A stretch of 64,000 nucleotides of DNA, from contig OX465111.1 in assembly GCA_949987565.1 (NCBI GenBank), positions 8,437,467 through 8,501,466 on the forward strand. The letters run 5' to 3'. Under the pieces are notes generated by a model. That model ran no database searches. It saw nothing but the letters and a program-made list of their open reading frames with translations, and was not told the origin of the DNA. Origin of the DNA: Luidia sarsii. Its lineage: Eukaryota; Echinodermata; Asteroidea; Paxillosida; Luidiidae. Below are positions 24,901 to 36,216 of this stretch, one piece after another. The translations under genes were made by a program, and so were the position numbers. Positions within the stretch are counted from its first letter, which is position 1. Each line of letters opens with the position of its first letter.

Positions 24901-27900
24901 GCTTATAGCTGTCCTTAGCATGCACATGTTGCAAACAACTTTTTTCATCAAGTCACAAGTCATGCAAGTCGAGTACGAGTCCAAGTGCGGGTCAGAAGGT
25001 CCAGGTCCGAGTCCGAGTCATTTGTTATTGTGACTCAAGTCTGAGGCTGAGTCATTGAAAATATAATGAGTCAGACTTGAGTCCGGTGGTAAGTCGGGTG
25101 GTGAGAGCAATTGTACGTTAAGCCAGAGGTCTTTGGTTCAAGTCCTGCTCCGGTCAATTTTGTTGTGCTATTTGTCCAATTGGCTTTTCCTTTGCTGTAG
25201 GGTTTGTGGATGTTGAAACACCATCCTTATTCAGAAAAACACCAGGAGGGGCTAAGGAGTTCCTGGTTCCTACCCATCAGCCTGGAAAGTTCTACACCTT
25301 ACCTCAAAGTCCGCAACAGGTGGCTGCAAGTTTGTTCATTTTGTTTGTTCATTCGTTGGTTTGTTTGTTGAAAAAATAGGCCCTATTCAATTTGTTCAAA
25401 AGTTCTCAGCTAGTTTTTCCTTCGTTTGTTTGGTTTGTTTATTGGTTCATTCGTTTTTTCGTTTGTTGGTTGGTTTATTCGTTGAACCTATGTTTGTTCG
25501 TTCATGTATTAATTTGCTCGTTGGTTCGTTGGTTTGTTTGTTGGTTAGTTCATTTGTTGGTTAGTTGGATCGTGGTTTGTGGTTCGTGGTTCGTGGTTCA
25601 TGGTTGGTTGGTAATTGGTCGGTTTGTTGGTTGGTTCATTCGTTGGTTTGTTGGTTCTTTGGTTGGTTGGTTAGTTTGTTGGTTGGTTCATTCGTTCATT
25701 GGTTTGTTTCTTTTGTTTGTTATCTTCCTGACTGGCTAGTCTTTGAATGCTATCCTTAAGTTGTCATTCATCAGCTAGACTAACCCGGCTATCTTTACAC
25801 ATCTCACAGTTCAAGCAATTGCTTATGGTCGGTGGCATTGACCGGTACTTCCAAATTGCCCGTTGCTATAGAGATGAGGGCAGCAGACCTGACCGACAAC
25901 CAGAGTTCACCCAGGTGGGTTATCTAGTGACTTTCACGTTTACTTTTCTTGTGTGGCTTCTTCTTCTTCTTGCATATGAGGCAAGCAGCAATTAGAGGTG
26001 CTGCTGTCTCAAGTTGTTGTCGTTTGCCTGGGCTCAATCAGAAGAGCGAGACCAGTTACCAGGGCCCACCAACTAGGAGGTCGACAACATGGGTCCCCTT
26101 GTGTGGCTGATATTGAATCTTGCATAGACAAGATACCTCGTTAGATGAGAGGAAACATCCTTGCTCTAAATGACAGCAAGACTGAGATTGTGTGGTTCTT
26201 GTCATATGTCTAGTTTATGCACTCTTCCCAACTGTTCAATCTTTCAGGGCTATCTCCTATCATTCATCTTGTGATAGATTTCTGGTGAACGTTTAAGCTG
26301 CCTTGCCCTTCAGTCCTCCGTGCCTTACTCAACCATGTCCCTTGCAGGATGTAATCTTGGATGAAATCTCTGCATCCATTTGTTGAACACATAGAGGGCA
26401 GAGACCCTGCAGAGCCTATACTGATCCTGAGAAGCTCTAACCATACATGGAGGACTGGTCATCTAATCTCCTCAGGATACAACCTTCCCCAGAAAACCCC
26501 CGGTACAGCTGAACACACTACAGTCTGGTGCCGGTCGATTTGTAGCGAGCTTGACAGAGTGGGGCCTTCACAGACTCTAACCTCAGCCTCTGTGATGAAA
26601 TCCAGACTCATGATCATGTCAAGAATGGCTGTAATGTAACAGGTCCGCCCCGTCCACTCACTAAACTCGACAATCCCGATCTGGTAACTTACCACACAGC
26701 CTGCCAGCTTGGAATGTTTTTAGTCTATTTTGTGATTTTGGTTAATCCATGAAATATTGATCATTATGTCATGACTTCTTGTCTCTCTGACTAAGGTGGA
26801 CATTGAGATGTCCTTCATCTCCAAGGAGGGCATTTATGACTTGATAGAGCAACTACTAGAGTACTCATGGCCCAAGGATAAGCCTAGACTTAGCACACCT
26901 TTCCCTCGAATGAGCTACTCCCAGGCAATGGCTGAGGTGGGTTGCTCTTTCCCAATCCATTTGTGATTTCTCAGGTGCTGACGATCAAAACACAAATACA
27001 ACATGTACATAATTGTACCAAGAAGATTTACATTAGACAGAAGACATCAGCATGCTACTAACATTACACACCTCTTGCATACAGCAAGAGGTATGTAGAA
27101 TGTTCCAGTATTGCTTTGGTAATAGTGCTGGTACGTTAAGCAAGAGGTCGCCGGTTCAACTCCTTGGCCAATCAAGTTTTCTTGGCCATTTTTTTCTTCT
27201 TCAATTTGTTACAAAAATCACAGTCAGATTTTGTAACTTTGTCTGATTGAAAACAAAAAGTTTTTAAAGACTGCATCAACATTGTGGGACCCTTGAACTG
27301 CAGTAGCAAGGCTTGCAACAAATTGTTGTTCAGAATGAAAACGGGGGCGTGTATAAACAGAGATAATGTAGTTAACTGATTTGGGAAGGTCACCATCTAA
27401 GGGCTGGATAGCTCAGGTAGTCAAATCACTGGTGCATTGGGTTCAATTAACTCTACAGAAACTGTTCAAAGATTATTCATGTGGGTTTTTGTTGTTGACA
27501 GTTTGGCTCGGACAAACCTGACACAAGATTTGACATGAAGGTAAGAAACTCTTGATTGGCTGAGTGCTTTTTCAGGCAAATGAAAAGTGAAGCAACCAAA
27601 GAAAAACTAGAGAACTGTTTGAAAAGAAAGAAACCAAGTAGGGTTACTGAGCATGGTCAGAGGCTGAGGTAGTAGCCCAAGACAGAGGCGTGTGGAGAAG
27701 GAAAGATGCTCATGGCCCCATTCCCCACAACTGTAGAACTGTTTGAAAAGAAAGAAACCAAGTAGGGTTACTGAGCATGGTCAGAGGATGAGGTAGCAGC
27801 CCAAGACAGAGGCGTGTGGAGAAGGAAAGATGCTCATGGCCCCATTGCCCACAACTGTAGAACTGTTTGAAAAGAAAGAAACCAAGTAGGGTTACTGAGC

Positions 27901-30900
27901 ATGGTCAGAGGCTGAGGTAGCAGCCCAAGACAGAGGCATGTGGAGAAGGAAAGATGCTCATGGCCCCATTGCCCACAACTGTAGAACTGTTTGAAAAGAA
28001 AGAAACCAAGTAGGGTTACTGAGCATGGTCAGAGGCTGAGGTAGCAGCCCAAGACAGAGGCGTGTGGAGAAGGAAAGATGCTCATGGCCCCATTGCCCAC
28101 AACTGTAGAACTGTTTGAAAAGAAAGAAACCAAGTAGTGTTACTGAGCATGGTCAGAGGCTGAGGTAGCAGCCCAAGACAGAGGCGTGTGGAGAAGGAAA
28201 GATGCTCATGGCCCCATTCCCTACAACTGTAGAACTGTTTGAAAAGATAGAAACCAAGTAGGGTTACTGAGCATGGTCAGAGGCTGAGGTAGCAGCCCAA
28301 GACAGAGGCATGTGGAGAAGGAAAGATGCTCATGGCCCCATTGCCCACAACAGGATAAGGAGATACATGTAGTAGCAGTAGTAGTGGTAATGCTTTTAAC
28401 TATATAAGTTCTAGTCATAAAAGATTTGTTTAAATAGTAAGGCAATGATTGAATACTGGTTTAACATATTCCATGTCCTTACAGATAACTGATGTCACTA
28501 AGATTCTGAAAGGATGTGGCCCCTCTATATTCAATTCAAACGATGCTGATTTTTCAATTCAAGCCATCAATTGCAAAAATGGAGCGGTAAGTTCGCTGTG
28601 TTTTGGTATAGAAATGCATCATTTTATCCACTTTTCCTATAGATGTGTTTTACACAGCAATACAAACATAATGCAAACACACTGATGACTAGTGTTGCCT
28701 GAAATGGACACATTTGAAAACAAAGTGGGGATCCAAGGTCACAAGGTTGTCCTTCCCTTTAATCCTTCCCTTGTCTGTCCACCAGTTGTCAATCAGTTGT
28801 TCTGTTATCGGTATCATATTACTCCCTTCCCTACCAGATATGTCCTTGCCAAAATGCCTGCAGATTAACATCCGGCATCACCACAACCATGAAATGAGTT
28901 TTCCACTAGCGATGCCCTTTTCCGTATGGGAATGCACCAATTGAATTACATTGTCCTTGACACCGAATCATATATCTAGGAGCATATGTCCAATAAGGAT
29001 GTTGAGGTTCTCCTTGGGATTGCTAAGCAGCGTTGCATGGGAAGCATCCTAGCCATCCAGTGCAAGGCCGATCAGGTCTGGAAGTCGGCCATCTCTAAGC
29101 ACCTTCCAAGACCTGCCCAATGTGAACTAGGCCAGGCACTGCAGGCATCAGCGGGGGACCTCTTACTACTAGCTGCTGGCAGCCAAGGCAATGCAGTAAG
29201 TGTGTGCTGCTGGTTCTTAAAGAGTTTAAAGCCCCGTTTGCACAGGACTTCTTTGTTTAAAACTAACCAAGACGATGGTTTCTTTTCCCATTTTAAGTAC
29301 AGTGTGAATGGCCCAGGTAGTGTGTGCTGCTGGTTCTGAAAAGTCTAAAGCCCTGTTCGCACAGGACTTCTTTGTTTAAAACTAACCAAGACGATGGTTT
29401 CTTTTCCCATTTTAAGTTCAGTGCGAATGGCCCAGGTAGTGTGTGCTGCTTGTTCTTAAGAATCTAAAGCCCTGTTCGCACAGGACTTCTTTGTTTAAAA
29501 CTAACCAAGACGATGGTTTCTTTTCCGTTCAGTTCAGTGTGAACGGCCCAGGTAACTTTCCTGAACCAAGTCCAGTGGGTATAGTTACCAGCCAATTTCT
29601 GCCCTGACCTGGTCACTTTTTATCAAGACAATTAGTACAGTGTGAACATGTGACTCAGAAAAATGCTACTTGGTTAAAACCCAGTCGAATGTCAGTCTGT
29701 ATAGTGCCTTTACGACACGCATGTGTTGTGCATGGCTTTTGCATACAAGTCTTGCACTACGATCAAACTGCTTTGTGATGACAACTGGAAGTGGAAGTAT
29801 TTTGAGGCCTATCAAGGTCATTACATGTATGTAATCTCAAAAGGCCATGGGCAGTGCCCTCATGAGGCATTTATTGCCAGCTCAGTTACTTTATCCACTG
29901 TTAAATTCCTCAACTTCAAAAGTGCAGTACGATTTACCCATTTGAAATTAACAATTTTCAAATTTGCCATTTTTTTAAGTCCTGGGAAAAGTCCTGCTAG
30001 GGTAAAAAAATGAGGCCCTCTAAATATTCGACCATCAGAAATCAAACACATTTGGGGTATTTTGAAGGTCTACATGTAAGTGGGGTTAGGATCAGTGATC
30101 ACTGGCTTACAAATTTGATTGGATTCATAGCCTGCGTTTGTCAGGAATTGGACTAATTAAAGGCATATCCTTATGTTATAGTACAAATTCATTACTTATC
30201 TGGACATTAGTATAGACTTATTCTCTGCCCTTGTGAACAATATTCCATCAAATGATGATTGCACCTCTCTGGGCCAATCCTCTGGTTCCTGCAGCTCAAA
30301 GCAAAGACAAAATACATGATTACATGACTTTATGAGAAGAAAAACAATTTAAGGTTCATTCTTATGGTCAAGCAAGGAGTTATTGACTTGCCCATCTATT
30401 GAAAGAGTCAAGGCCAGATATAGATATAGATACAGTTGAATGTTGCTATTACGAACATCCTGGGATCCATGAAAATAGTTTGGTATAGCGATCGTTTGTT
30501 ATAGCGGTTGAAGCCACATATTGTGTACACAAAAATCGGGAGCCAAAGGACCCAACACATCTCCTGCACAAACCCGTGTAAACTCCCAAGAACTTAGTCG
30601 CCAGCGTCTACCTTCCCGGCACCCGTTCTCCCGCCACCCAGCAATTTCTGGTGGACCCCCCTTCAATACACTTGAAGTATGGAGAACCTGCTGGCAGGAG
30701 ACCCCCCGACCCCTCAACTCTCAATCAACCCAAACACGAGTTTACCACCTGGCGCTGACCTTCCTCGCAAGGACTGGTCAACACTTAACCGGCTACGGAC
30801 GGGTGTGGGCCGTTTCAATGCCATCATGCACCGCTGGGGCCTGCGCCCATCAGCAGCCCATGCCCATGCGGAGCCGAGGAACAGACCGCCCACCACATCA

Positions 30901-33900
30901 TCCACGAGTGCCCCACCTTCCCCCACCCAATGACCTTGACCTGAATGACCTGAGTCCCGACGCAGAGAGCTGGCTGCAGCAGCTGAGCGACATTGCCTAT
31001 AGCTGCCTTACATGAAAGAAGAAGATAGCTGAATGTTTGGTATATCGGCGTTCATAGTGGCGTTCCACTGTATGTTGATAGCAATGTGGTCAGAAAGGCT
31101 GTATTTTAGACACATACAGCATAAAGGCAGCATTACTATTTGCGTGATTTTTTTTGATATTGTAGTGTCAAGCACTTGGGCAAGTTCGGCTTTCGTGTGC
31201 AGATATGCTAGAGATGAGAGGTATGCTTCAATGATGGTTTTCCCATATCCATATTACTTGACATTAGGCTCATTATAACATTCCTTTGCCATCAGGATCC
31301 CATTCAAAATGCCAGATTCAACGGGAAGATGACTCACTGTGTCTAAAACATTTTTGAAACCAAGTTCGAAAAGCCAATACCATTTTGCGTTTACTGCCAT
31401 CCTCAATGCTATGTCCCAGAGTGGCAAATATTGGTTGTTCGAAACAAAAGTCAAGTTTTGCATTTAGGGTTAATACAACTTGATAGTGGAGGTATGTATC
31501 TACAAATACCTTGCTTATTTGAGATCTTGTTCTTCATGAAAGAGTCCCGTGAGAAAACTGACAACCATGCTACTCTTAAATTTTAAAATATCTCAAGGTT
31601 TATACAGCAGAGCCTGCTGTTCCTGAGAAGTTTAATCTATTGTGAAAGATTGGGCACCCAAACTCCCCTGGATATAACCTTTCCCCAGAAAAGCCACGGG
31701 AAACCCAAACAGGTTAAATAGTGAAGCCTTAGGTATCTCAGATTCAGATGTTAGAGCATTGCAGGCTCGTGTTATAGATAAGTATATGCCAGGTCATCGC
31801 AGTCCACTCACAGCTTGATAATCCTATCACCTGACTTACCTCACCAATTGCCAGTTTTGTATAATGTCTTGTGATGTGGAATAATAACAAGGCTTAACCA
31901 ATGGAAATTTCCAGAACTTGATTTTGAGTGGGAAGTGCTATGGCCAAAACACGATCTGTCATGAACCCTGCCCGTTACATATCAGCTTGTTAATGCTGTG
32001 ATGCATTTTGTCCTGTGATCTGCCAGGTCACTCTGTGAGGGAGCCTGGTAGCTTTCACTTTCTGTGGGTAGAGGACTTTCCACTCTTCCAGCCCAGCGAG
32101 GAGGGTGAGACAGGAGTAGTCGAGTCAACGCATCACCCATTTACTGCCCCTGTAGCCGAGCACTCGGATCTGATTTATAAGGACCCACTCAAGGTACATA
32201 GCAAGTGTCAATAACCTCATTGGCTGGGCCAAACGTAATACCAAATATAACATGAAGTTTTGCATCGAGGAGAATGTAATTGAATGAGGTTTTGCCCTTT
32301 CTCGATGTGATAAATACTGAATGCTCAGTGCTTTGCCCAATGCCTAACATTTCAGGCAGCTCGGGCGGGATTTGAACCCACGACTCCTGCTTTCTAGTGC
32401 AGACATAATACTTTGAAGGTCTTAAGATGATATGTTATAATTCTTGAACCTGTGAGGTCTTGGGTTCAAGTCCCGGTCAATTTCAAGTTACATTGCTATT
32501 CTCAAAATTTAAATTTTGAGATTTGCATTGTGGTAATTTTAGTCAGTAAGCAGTTTGCAACATTTTTGTATATCACTTTTACATTGCTATTGTTCAAATT
32601 GGACAATTTCCCAGTCAATTTTCCTTTGCTGTGTTTGATGGGAAAAGGGGTTTGAAAAGCTGTGTCCAATTTGTGCAATACACAAATTGCTGTAGCCAGG
32701 TTTACAACAAATTGTTATTCGCATTTTAATGAAAATGGGGGGCATGATCCCTGGAGATATAAAGCATTTAATGGTTGAATGCTTCTGACTGGCACCCCAC
32801 CCCGGCAAAGACTAGTTGACTATTAGGGAAGGCCAACATCTAAAGGCTGGATAGCTCAGATGGAAGAACACTGGTACGTTAAGCCAGAGGTCTCCGGTTC
32901 AAGTCAAATTTTAGATTTTTGATTGCTGAAGAAGTTATCGAACCAGCATTGTTTATCTTATCTAGTTCTCAGTTCTCACTGTTGTGTTTTCCCTACAGGT
33001 CAAAGGGGAACATTATGATCTGGTTCTAAATGGTGCTGAAGTTGGTGGTGGGTCCATTCGCATACATGAGGCTTCTTTGCAGGAATATGTACTCGAGAAA
33101 GTTCTCAAGGTAACATGATATTGAGTGAGCCACTGATAGATTAATTGTGCAATATTGGTCTGACAACATTCACAGAAAGACAGATTGGCCTGTTTTATGC
33201 AGATTTATCTGGATGGGGCACCAAAGCAGTAGGTCTCAACCGGTTTAGGATGGGACCATGGCATGGTGCCACATGGGATGGACCCATCCCATGGGGCCAT
33301 GGCATAGGGCCACGGGGGATGGGGCCATGGGATAGGGCCATGGGATAGGACCATGGGATGGGGCCATTAGATTGAGACATGTGGGACGGAGCCATGGGAT
33401 GGGACGATGGGATGGGGACATGGGTGGGGCCATGGGATGGGGCCATGGGATGGGGCCATGGGATGTGACCATGGGATGGGCCATGGGATGGGCCATGGGA
33501 TGGGGCCATGGGATGGGGCCATGGGATGGGGCCAGCAGGCAGTCAGGCAAAGCATAGAACATGCCATGCTAATGATACTTTCAACCTTCATGAAATGATT
33601 TTGTTTTGGTTTTTGTTCATCAGGAGGATGCGTCCAGTATGAGACATCTATTAGATGCTCTGCAGTCTGGATGTCCCCCTCATGGGGGCATTGCCCTGGG
33701 TGAGTGCATAACATTCTCACCTGACTCTCTGCTGTGGACCTTACATTCACGCACAGCATACCACAACACCATTGTCTACAGTCATTTGGACTGGAATATT
33801 TCTCCCTCATACACAATGCCCCCGTAGACCTCCTGTTTGATAAGACTAGAGACTTGAAAGACTTACCAGCTCTTCTCAGAGTCCTATTCCTTGACCAATG

Positions 33901-34205
33901 TTAAAAGGAAACACTGTGTGTCTCTTTGCTGTAATCATGGCATGCACCCACAGAAATTACCCCTCCAACCATGTCAAGTCATGGCATTTCCTTGATATTT
34001 TTGTTCAGGTCTGGATCGGCTCATGGCAATCCTTTGTGGAGAGCCATCTATCCGTGATGTCATCGCTTTCCCCAAGACCGTAGAGGGCAATGACCTCATG
34101 AGTGGGGCGCCCTCCTGTGTTGAGAAGGGGGACTTGTCTAGGTATCACATCAGGATTGACGGTGAAGGAACCCAGGCATCTGACGGAGACTGTGATAAGC
34201 TTTAG
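18915..34205 (+). CDS. DARS2: Mitochondrial aspartyl-tRNA synthetase
   Basis: Class II enzyme charging mitochondrial tRNA-Asp in the matrix. Exons found: 18915-19023, 19511-19680, 21507-21608, 23598-23696, 24427-24550, 25201-25319, 25810-25914, 26796-26936, 27502-27540, 28485-28586, 28980-29195, 32027-32193, 32999-33109, 33624-33699 and 34009-34205 (TAG). The Arg/Ser-rich N-terminus fits a mitochondrial presequence. An OB-fold block ([19 protein letters not shown]) is followed by FRYLDLRS, the flipping-loop region PQSPQQFKQLLM, motif 2 ([17 protein letters not shown]), GGGSIRIH and motif 3 (GIALGLDRL). The bacterial-type insertion domain is present. Phase fails between 29195 (phase 0) and 32027 (needs phase 1), so one short exon of about 20 codons is missing. 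With it the length would be close to the family's usual 645 residues. Confidence 0.95.
19720..19830 (-). mobile_element. SINE family 1, minus orientation
   Basis: Plus strand shows aagaagactttgactgtact, ggaacttgaacctgagacct and gagctattcagcccttagat. It lies in the DARS2 intron between exons 2 and 3. Confidence 0.7.
19862..19932 (+). mobile_element. SINE family 1 fragment
   Basis: A partial tRNA-like body: aggtcagatagtaatagcac followed by gggttcaagtcccggtccag. It lies opposite in orientation to the neighbouring copies. Confidence 0.55.
20020..20245 (-). mobile_element. SINE family 1, nearly full length, minus orientation
   Basis: Plus strand carries the reversed body (gactggaccgggacttgaac, tatccagtccttagatgctg), the linker agtcaactagtctttg and the reversed head (ggcgccagtcaggagcaatt, ctttcattcagatgcaaaca). 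Confidence 0.8.
20294..21407 (+). repeat. 124-bp satellite, array 1 (about 9 units)
   Basis: The unit begins aagacagaggcatgtggaga and includes ctcatggccccattccccac, aactgtagaactgtttgaaa and gggttactgagcatggtcag. The nine units differ at a few positions (cat/cgtgtgg, attcccc/attgccc, agcagccc/agtagccc). The array fills most of the DARS2 intron between exons 2 and 3. Array 2 is at 27611-28352, and another begins at the right edge of the window. Confidence 0.95.
21935..22130 (-). mobile_element. SINE family 1, minus orientation
   Basis: Shows ggacatgaacctgagacctc, gagctatccaacccttagat, tatctgccgtatatctccag and ctttcattcagatgcaaaca in order. The linker between body and head is partly deleted. 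Confidence 0.7.
22131..23597. other. DARS2 intron 3, remainder
   Basis: AT-rich sequence with no exon, SINE or satellite that I can recognise. Two short 'aggtca(a)gaaagattctt' blocks near 23330 and 23450 are duplicated. Confidence 0.4.
23740..23990 (-). mobile_element. tRNA-derived SINE, family 2 (diverged)
   Basis: Shares the aatgagggtt...gcatgctcagtg order and the body ctcgggcaggattcaaacct, tttctagtgcagacgtctga with 8746-9000 and 32250-32410. An internal atattgcactgcatg segment is duplicated. Confidence 0.55.
24630..25080. repeat. GAGTC-rich degenerate repeat
   Basis: Reiterated gagtc, cgagtc and gtccgagtc elements at both ends of the interval, resembling 13260-13720 in layout (two GAGTC tracts flanking about 200 AT-rich bases). 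The shared layout suggests a dispersed element rather than chance simple repeats. Confidence 0.5.
25085..25165 (+). mobile_element. SINE family 1 fragment
   Basis: tRNA-like 3' part: tacgttaagccagaggtctt followed by tggttcaagtcctgctccgg. It sits just upstream of DARS2 exon 6 (25201). Confidence 0.6.
25325..25735 (+). repeat. TTGGTT/TTTGTT-rich low-complexity tract
   Basis: Long run of ggtttgtttgttggttcatt-type units without fixed period, in the DARS2 intron between exons 6 and 7. The open frames across it are a by-product of composition. Confidence 0.7.
25915..26795. other. DARS2 intron between exons 7 and 8
   Basis: No exon. About 26280-26700 has a faint open frame with no family I can recognise. 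A block near 26440-26500 (catctaatctcctcaggata, caaccttccccagaaaa) resembles 31655-31700, so both may be remnants of one repeat. Confidence 0.35.
27115..27190 (+). mobile_element. SINE family 1 fragment
   Basis: gtgctggtacgttaagcaag, then cggttcaactccttggccaa and ttttcttggccattttt. Confidence 0.6.
27335..27455 (+). mobile_element. SINE family 1 (internally deleted)
   Basis: cagaatgaaaacgggggcgt, gttaactgatttgggaaggt and ccatctaagggctggatagc are present. The anticodon-arm region is shortened. Confidence 0.65.
27611..28352 (+). repeat. 124-bp satellite, array 2 (about 6 units)
   Basis: Same unit, orientation and variants as array 1, starting mid-unit at agaactgtttgaaaagaaag and stopping at ttgcccacaac. 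It lies in the DARS2 intron between exons 9 and 10. Confidence 0.95.
29200..29555 (+). repeat. About 119-bp unit in three tandem copies
   Basis: Each copy starts gtgtgtgctgcttgttctta-like, then aaagccctgttcgcacagga, cttctttgtttaaaactaac and tcagtgtgaatggcccagg. The first copy begins four bases into the intron after the DARS2 exon 29195 donor. The blocks cgcacagg and cagtgtgaa resemble ends of a foldback element. Confidence 0.75.
30014..30500. other. DARS2 intron, no exon recognised
   Basis: Low-copy AT-rich sequence. From about 30430 it enters a repeat starting tacagttgaatgttgctatt and running to 'tatagcggttgaagc'. That repeat resumes after the LINE fragment near 31025 (ggtatatcggcg...gttccactgta), so the LINE end appears inserted in it. 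Confidence 0.35.
30640..31020 (+). mobile_element. LINE ORF2 C-terminal fragment, copy 1
   Basis: Encodes a stretch with [20 protein letters not shown] followed by an [19 protein letters not shown] zinc-knuckle region, the end of a non-LTR retrotransposon ORF2. A +1 insertion (gcccatgcccatgcgg versus gcctgcccatgcag in copy 2) shifts the frame across the Cys motif, and stops follow. It ends with gaaagaagaagat, as does copy 2 at 60253-60470. Confidence 0.7.
32250..32410 (-). mobile_element. tRNA-derived SINE, family 2
   Basis: gaatgaggttttgccctttc, tgctcagtgctttgcccaat, gggcgggatttgaacccacg and tgctttctagtgcagaca are shared with the other family 2 copies. The 3' half of the body is missing. 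Confidence 0.6.
32430..32495 (+). mobile_element. SINE family 1 fragment
   Basis: Only the box B region remains: gaggtcttgggttcaagtcc followed by cggtcaattt. Confidence 0.5.
32670..32922 (+). mobile_element. SINE family 1, near full length
   Basis: Contains the complete head (acaaattgctgtagccaggt, gggggcatgatccctggaga, tgcttctgactggcacccca), linker (caaagactagttgactatta) and tRNA-like body (ctggatagctcagatggaag, gtacgttaagccagaggtct). It is clipped after box B. Confidence 0.8.
33255..33533 (+). repeat. GGGATGGGGCCAT minisatellite (about 14-bp unit)
   Basis: Roughly 20 imperfect units of gggatggggccat, with gggatgggacc variants. It lies in the DARS2 intron between 33109 and 33624. Open frames on both strands reflect the repeat only. 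Confidence 0.9.
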
Positions 34206-36216
34206 TCTTGCTGAGGCTGAAGATAGCATGATGAATATGTGATGCTTTACATACCAATACCCCTTACCAGGAGTCATATTGTGCAGGAAAGAAAGTACTG
34301 TTTTTCAAACAACATTTCTAGTCATTCAAGAATCTTACCAAACCTGAAGTGTGTTTACTAGACCTGGGGTGGATTTCACAAAGCCTTATGATGCATCGTA
34401 GCTCAACTTACAATTGATGTCCCATTGTAAGTTGTGATACACCATATGGTTTCTGTGCATCGCTCATCATTTTATGATGGATTGTACATGTAAGTTACGA
34501 CGAGTTTAGTGAAATCGACTACTGTGCCAAGTTTCATGCTTGGCAAGTATTGTTCATGTATACATGTGTATTAACCAAGGCTGTGATTTTACAGGCATAA
34601 GGGTTTTTTTTGTGGTAATTTCAGTTCGGCCCAGAGGCAATTTCTCCAGAGATGCCTTAAATAAAGTAATGAAAATATAGCTTGCAATTTGAACCGGACA
34701 TCGACTGTAGTATTTGAGTGCCATTTTTGTTTGTTAATTGAGCAAGAAAACAGCTTCAGACAGCAGCAATGTCATAGAGTGGCTTAACACACAAAAAGTC
34801 TTCCACAATAAAACCAGATTACCAGCCCCAGTTAGTTCCTGTTGCATTATATGCTTGGCTCCCAATGTTAGAATACAAGCCAAGCACAACAAGCATCCAG
34901 TGAAATATGGTTTGCAATCTTGTCTTAACCGGGGTATAATGCTTATGCAGCTCTATGGCATTGGTGCCTTGTCCAGGGTGGTCACACACTTCACTCGACC
35001 GACACTGACGTCATTAGACTGGTTCTGCACACCTCAACAGTGTTAGATAAGATTTGAAGGTTTGCATATGATTCCAGCATTGTGAACAGACACAAAATGA
35101 CAAGGTTTACTGTTACATTCTTTCCCTTGTGGATTTTTATGGAAAAGATCTCACATTTAACACCAAATACAAAATATTGCAGAATAAACCTCTCGACCTC
35201 CCTAGACCTCGGTGAAGCTCTCAATATTCTAATATTTCATTTCAGGTTACCCACACTGAAGTCATGTAACACTTGAAAGTCCAACAAAGTTCAGGTGATA
35301 TTAACGGACTTTGCAGGACATGGTGTTTAAAATCTAGCAAGCATAACGGTAAGGGCCAATCTGTAGGGTTTCCTGATGCAATTCAGAAAAAAGTAGACCC
35401 TGTTCACTCCAAGTTGAGTTTGACCTGTGCCTCATGGAATGCCATGACACGCCCCCTCCTCCAGTCTACCCACAGCTGACCAATCAGGAGTCGTCATCAC
35501 CTGTCAGTCAAGAGTGGCGCTAAATTCAGCACATAAGCAAGACCATGGTGTTAAAGGTTTGCCGAAAACCAAGACATAAAACATTTAAATTGTTAGTAAA
35601 GGGAATGTATGTACGTAAGAAAATAAAATAGTGTACCAGGTATACATTTTGCATCTGGTTGGTAAATTTGATCCTGAAAAGCAACATTTCTGCATGCACT
35701 CGCCCTGCCCCTGAAAACAAAATTACTCACTGGAGAGCCATGATGATGTCATTGACAGAATGGAAGGGGGCTGTGTGATTTCCTGCACTGGACGTGTCCC
35801 AGCTGTTGTATGTCTTCTCTTGCATGTGTACGTCTTGCATGATTCCGATGGGCATATAGGTGCCCTGTACAGCACAGCACAACAATAGAACAATGGTGTA
35901 CTGCCTACAAGTTGATTTTGCCAGAGGCAAAACCATGTGAAATGCTCTAGCAGATATAAACATAAACCAACCACAAGCTAAACTATCAATTTTGTGCAAT
36001 GAGTTTAACCCTGAAAGTCCCTGTGAAAACATCAAGATAGCTGTGATACTCCAACTGATGGATGGTGTCATCTTCAAGACAGCAATTAAAGACTAGCCGT
36101 GGGGAAGAGTGCATTTGCCTTTGTAGCAACAACAAGCACTCAGTTGCAAAATAACCAGTTCTTGCCACAAAGGCTTATGTACTCTTTCCAATAGGCGGGA
36201 CTTTATGTGCTACTTT
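34206..36216. other. DARS2-FAM20B convergent intergenic region
   Basis: Holds both 3' untranslated regions. A block at 34380-34520 is a degenerate inverted repeat (cacaaagccttatgatgcat and atgatggattgtac). No conserved coding exon is recognised, although short open frames exist. Confidence 0.4.
34660..34665 (+). terminator. Candidate poly(A) signal AATAAA for DARS2
   Basis: AATAAA in ccttaaataaagtaatg, 455 bases after the DARS2 stop codon. It is a plausible 3' end signal. Other, closer variants were not excluded. Confidence 0.4.

Noticed and set aside
20294..28352. CRISPR-like arrays
   Set aside because: The 124-bp units are contiguous tandem repeats without unique spacers, in an animal genome.
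29723..30013. 96-codon plus-strand ORF in a DARS2 intron (starts [11 protein letters not shown])
   Set aside because: It does not match the missing DARS2 segment, no flanking splice sites fit the required phase, and no family is recognised. It is probably chance.
33195..33562. Pro/His/Trp-rich ORFs ([11 protein letters not shown] type)
   Set aside because: This is the 14-bp GGGATGGGGCCAT minisatellite read on the minus strand.
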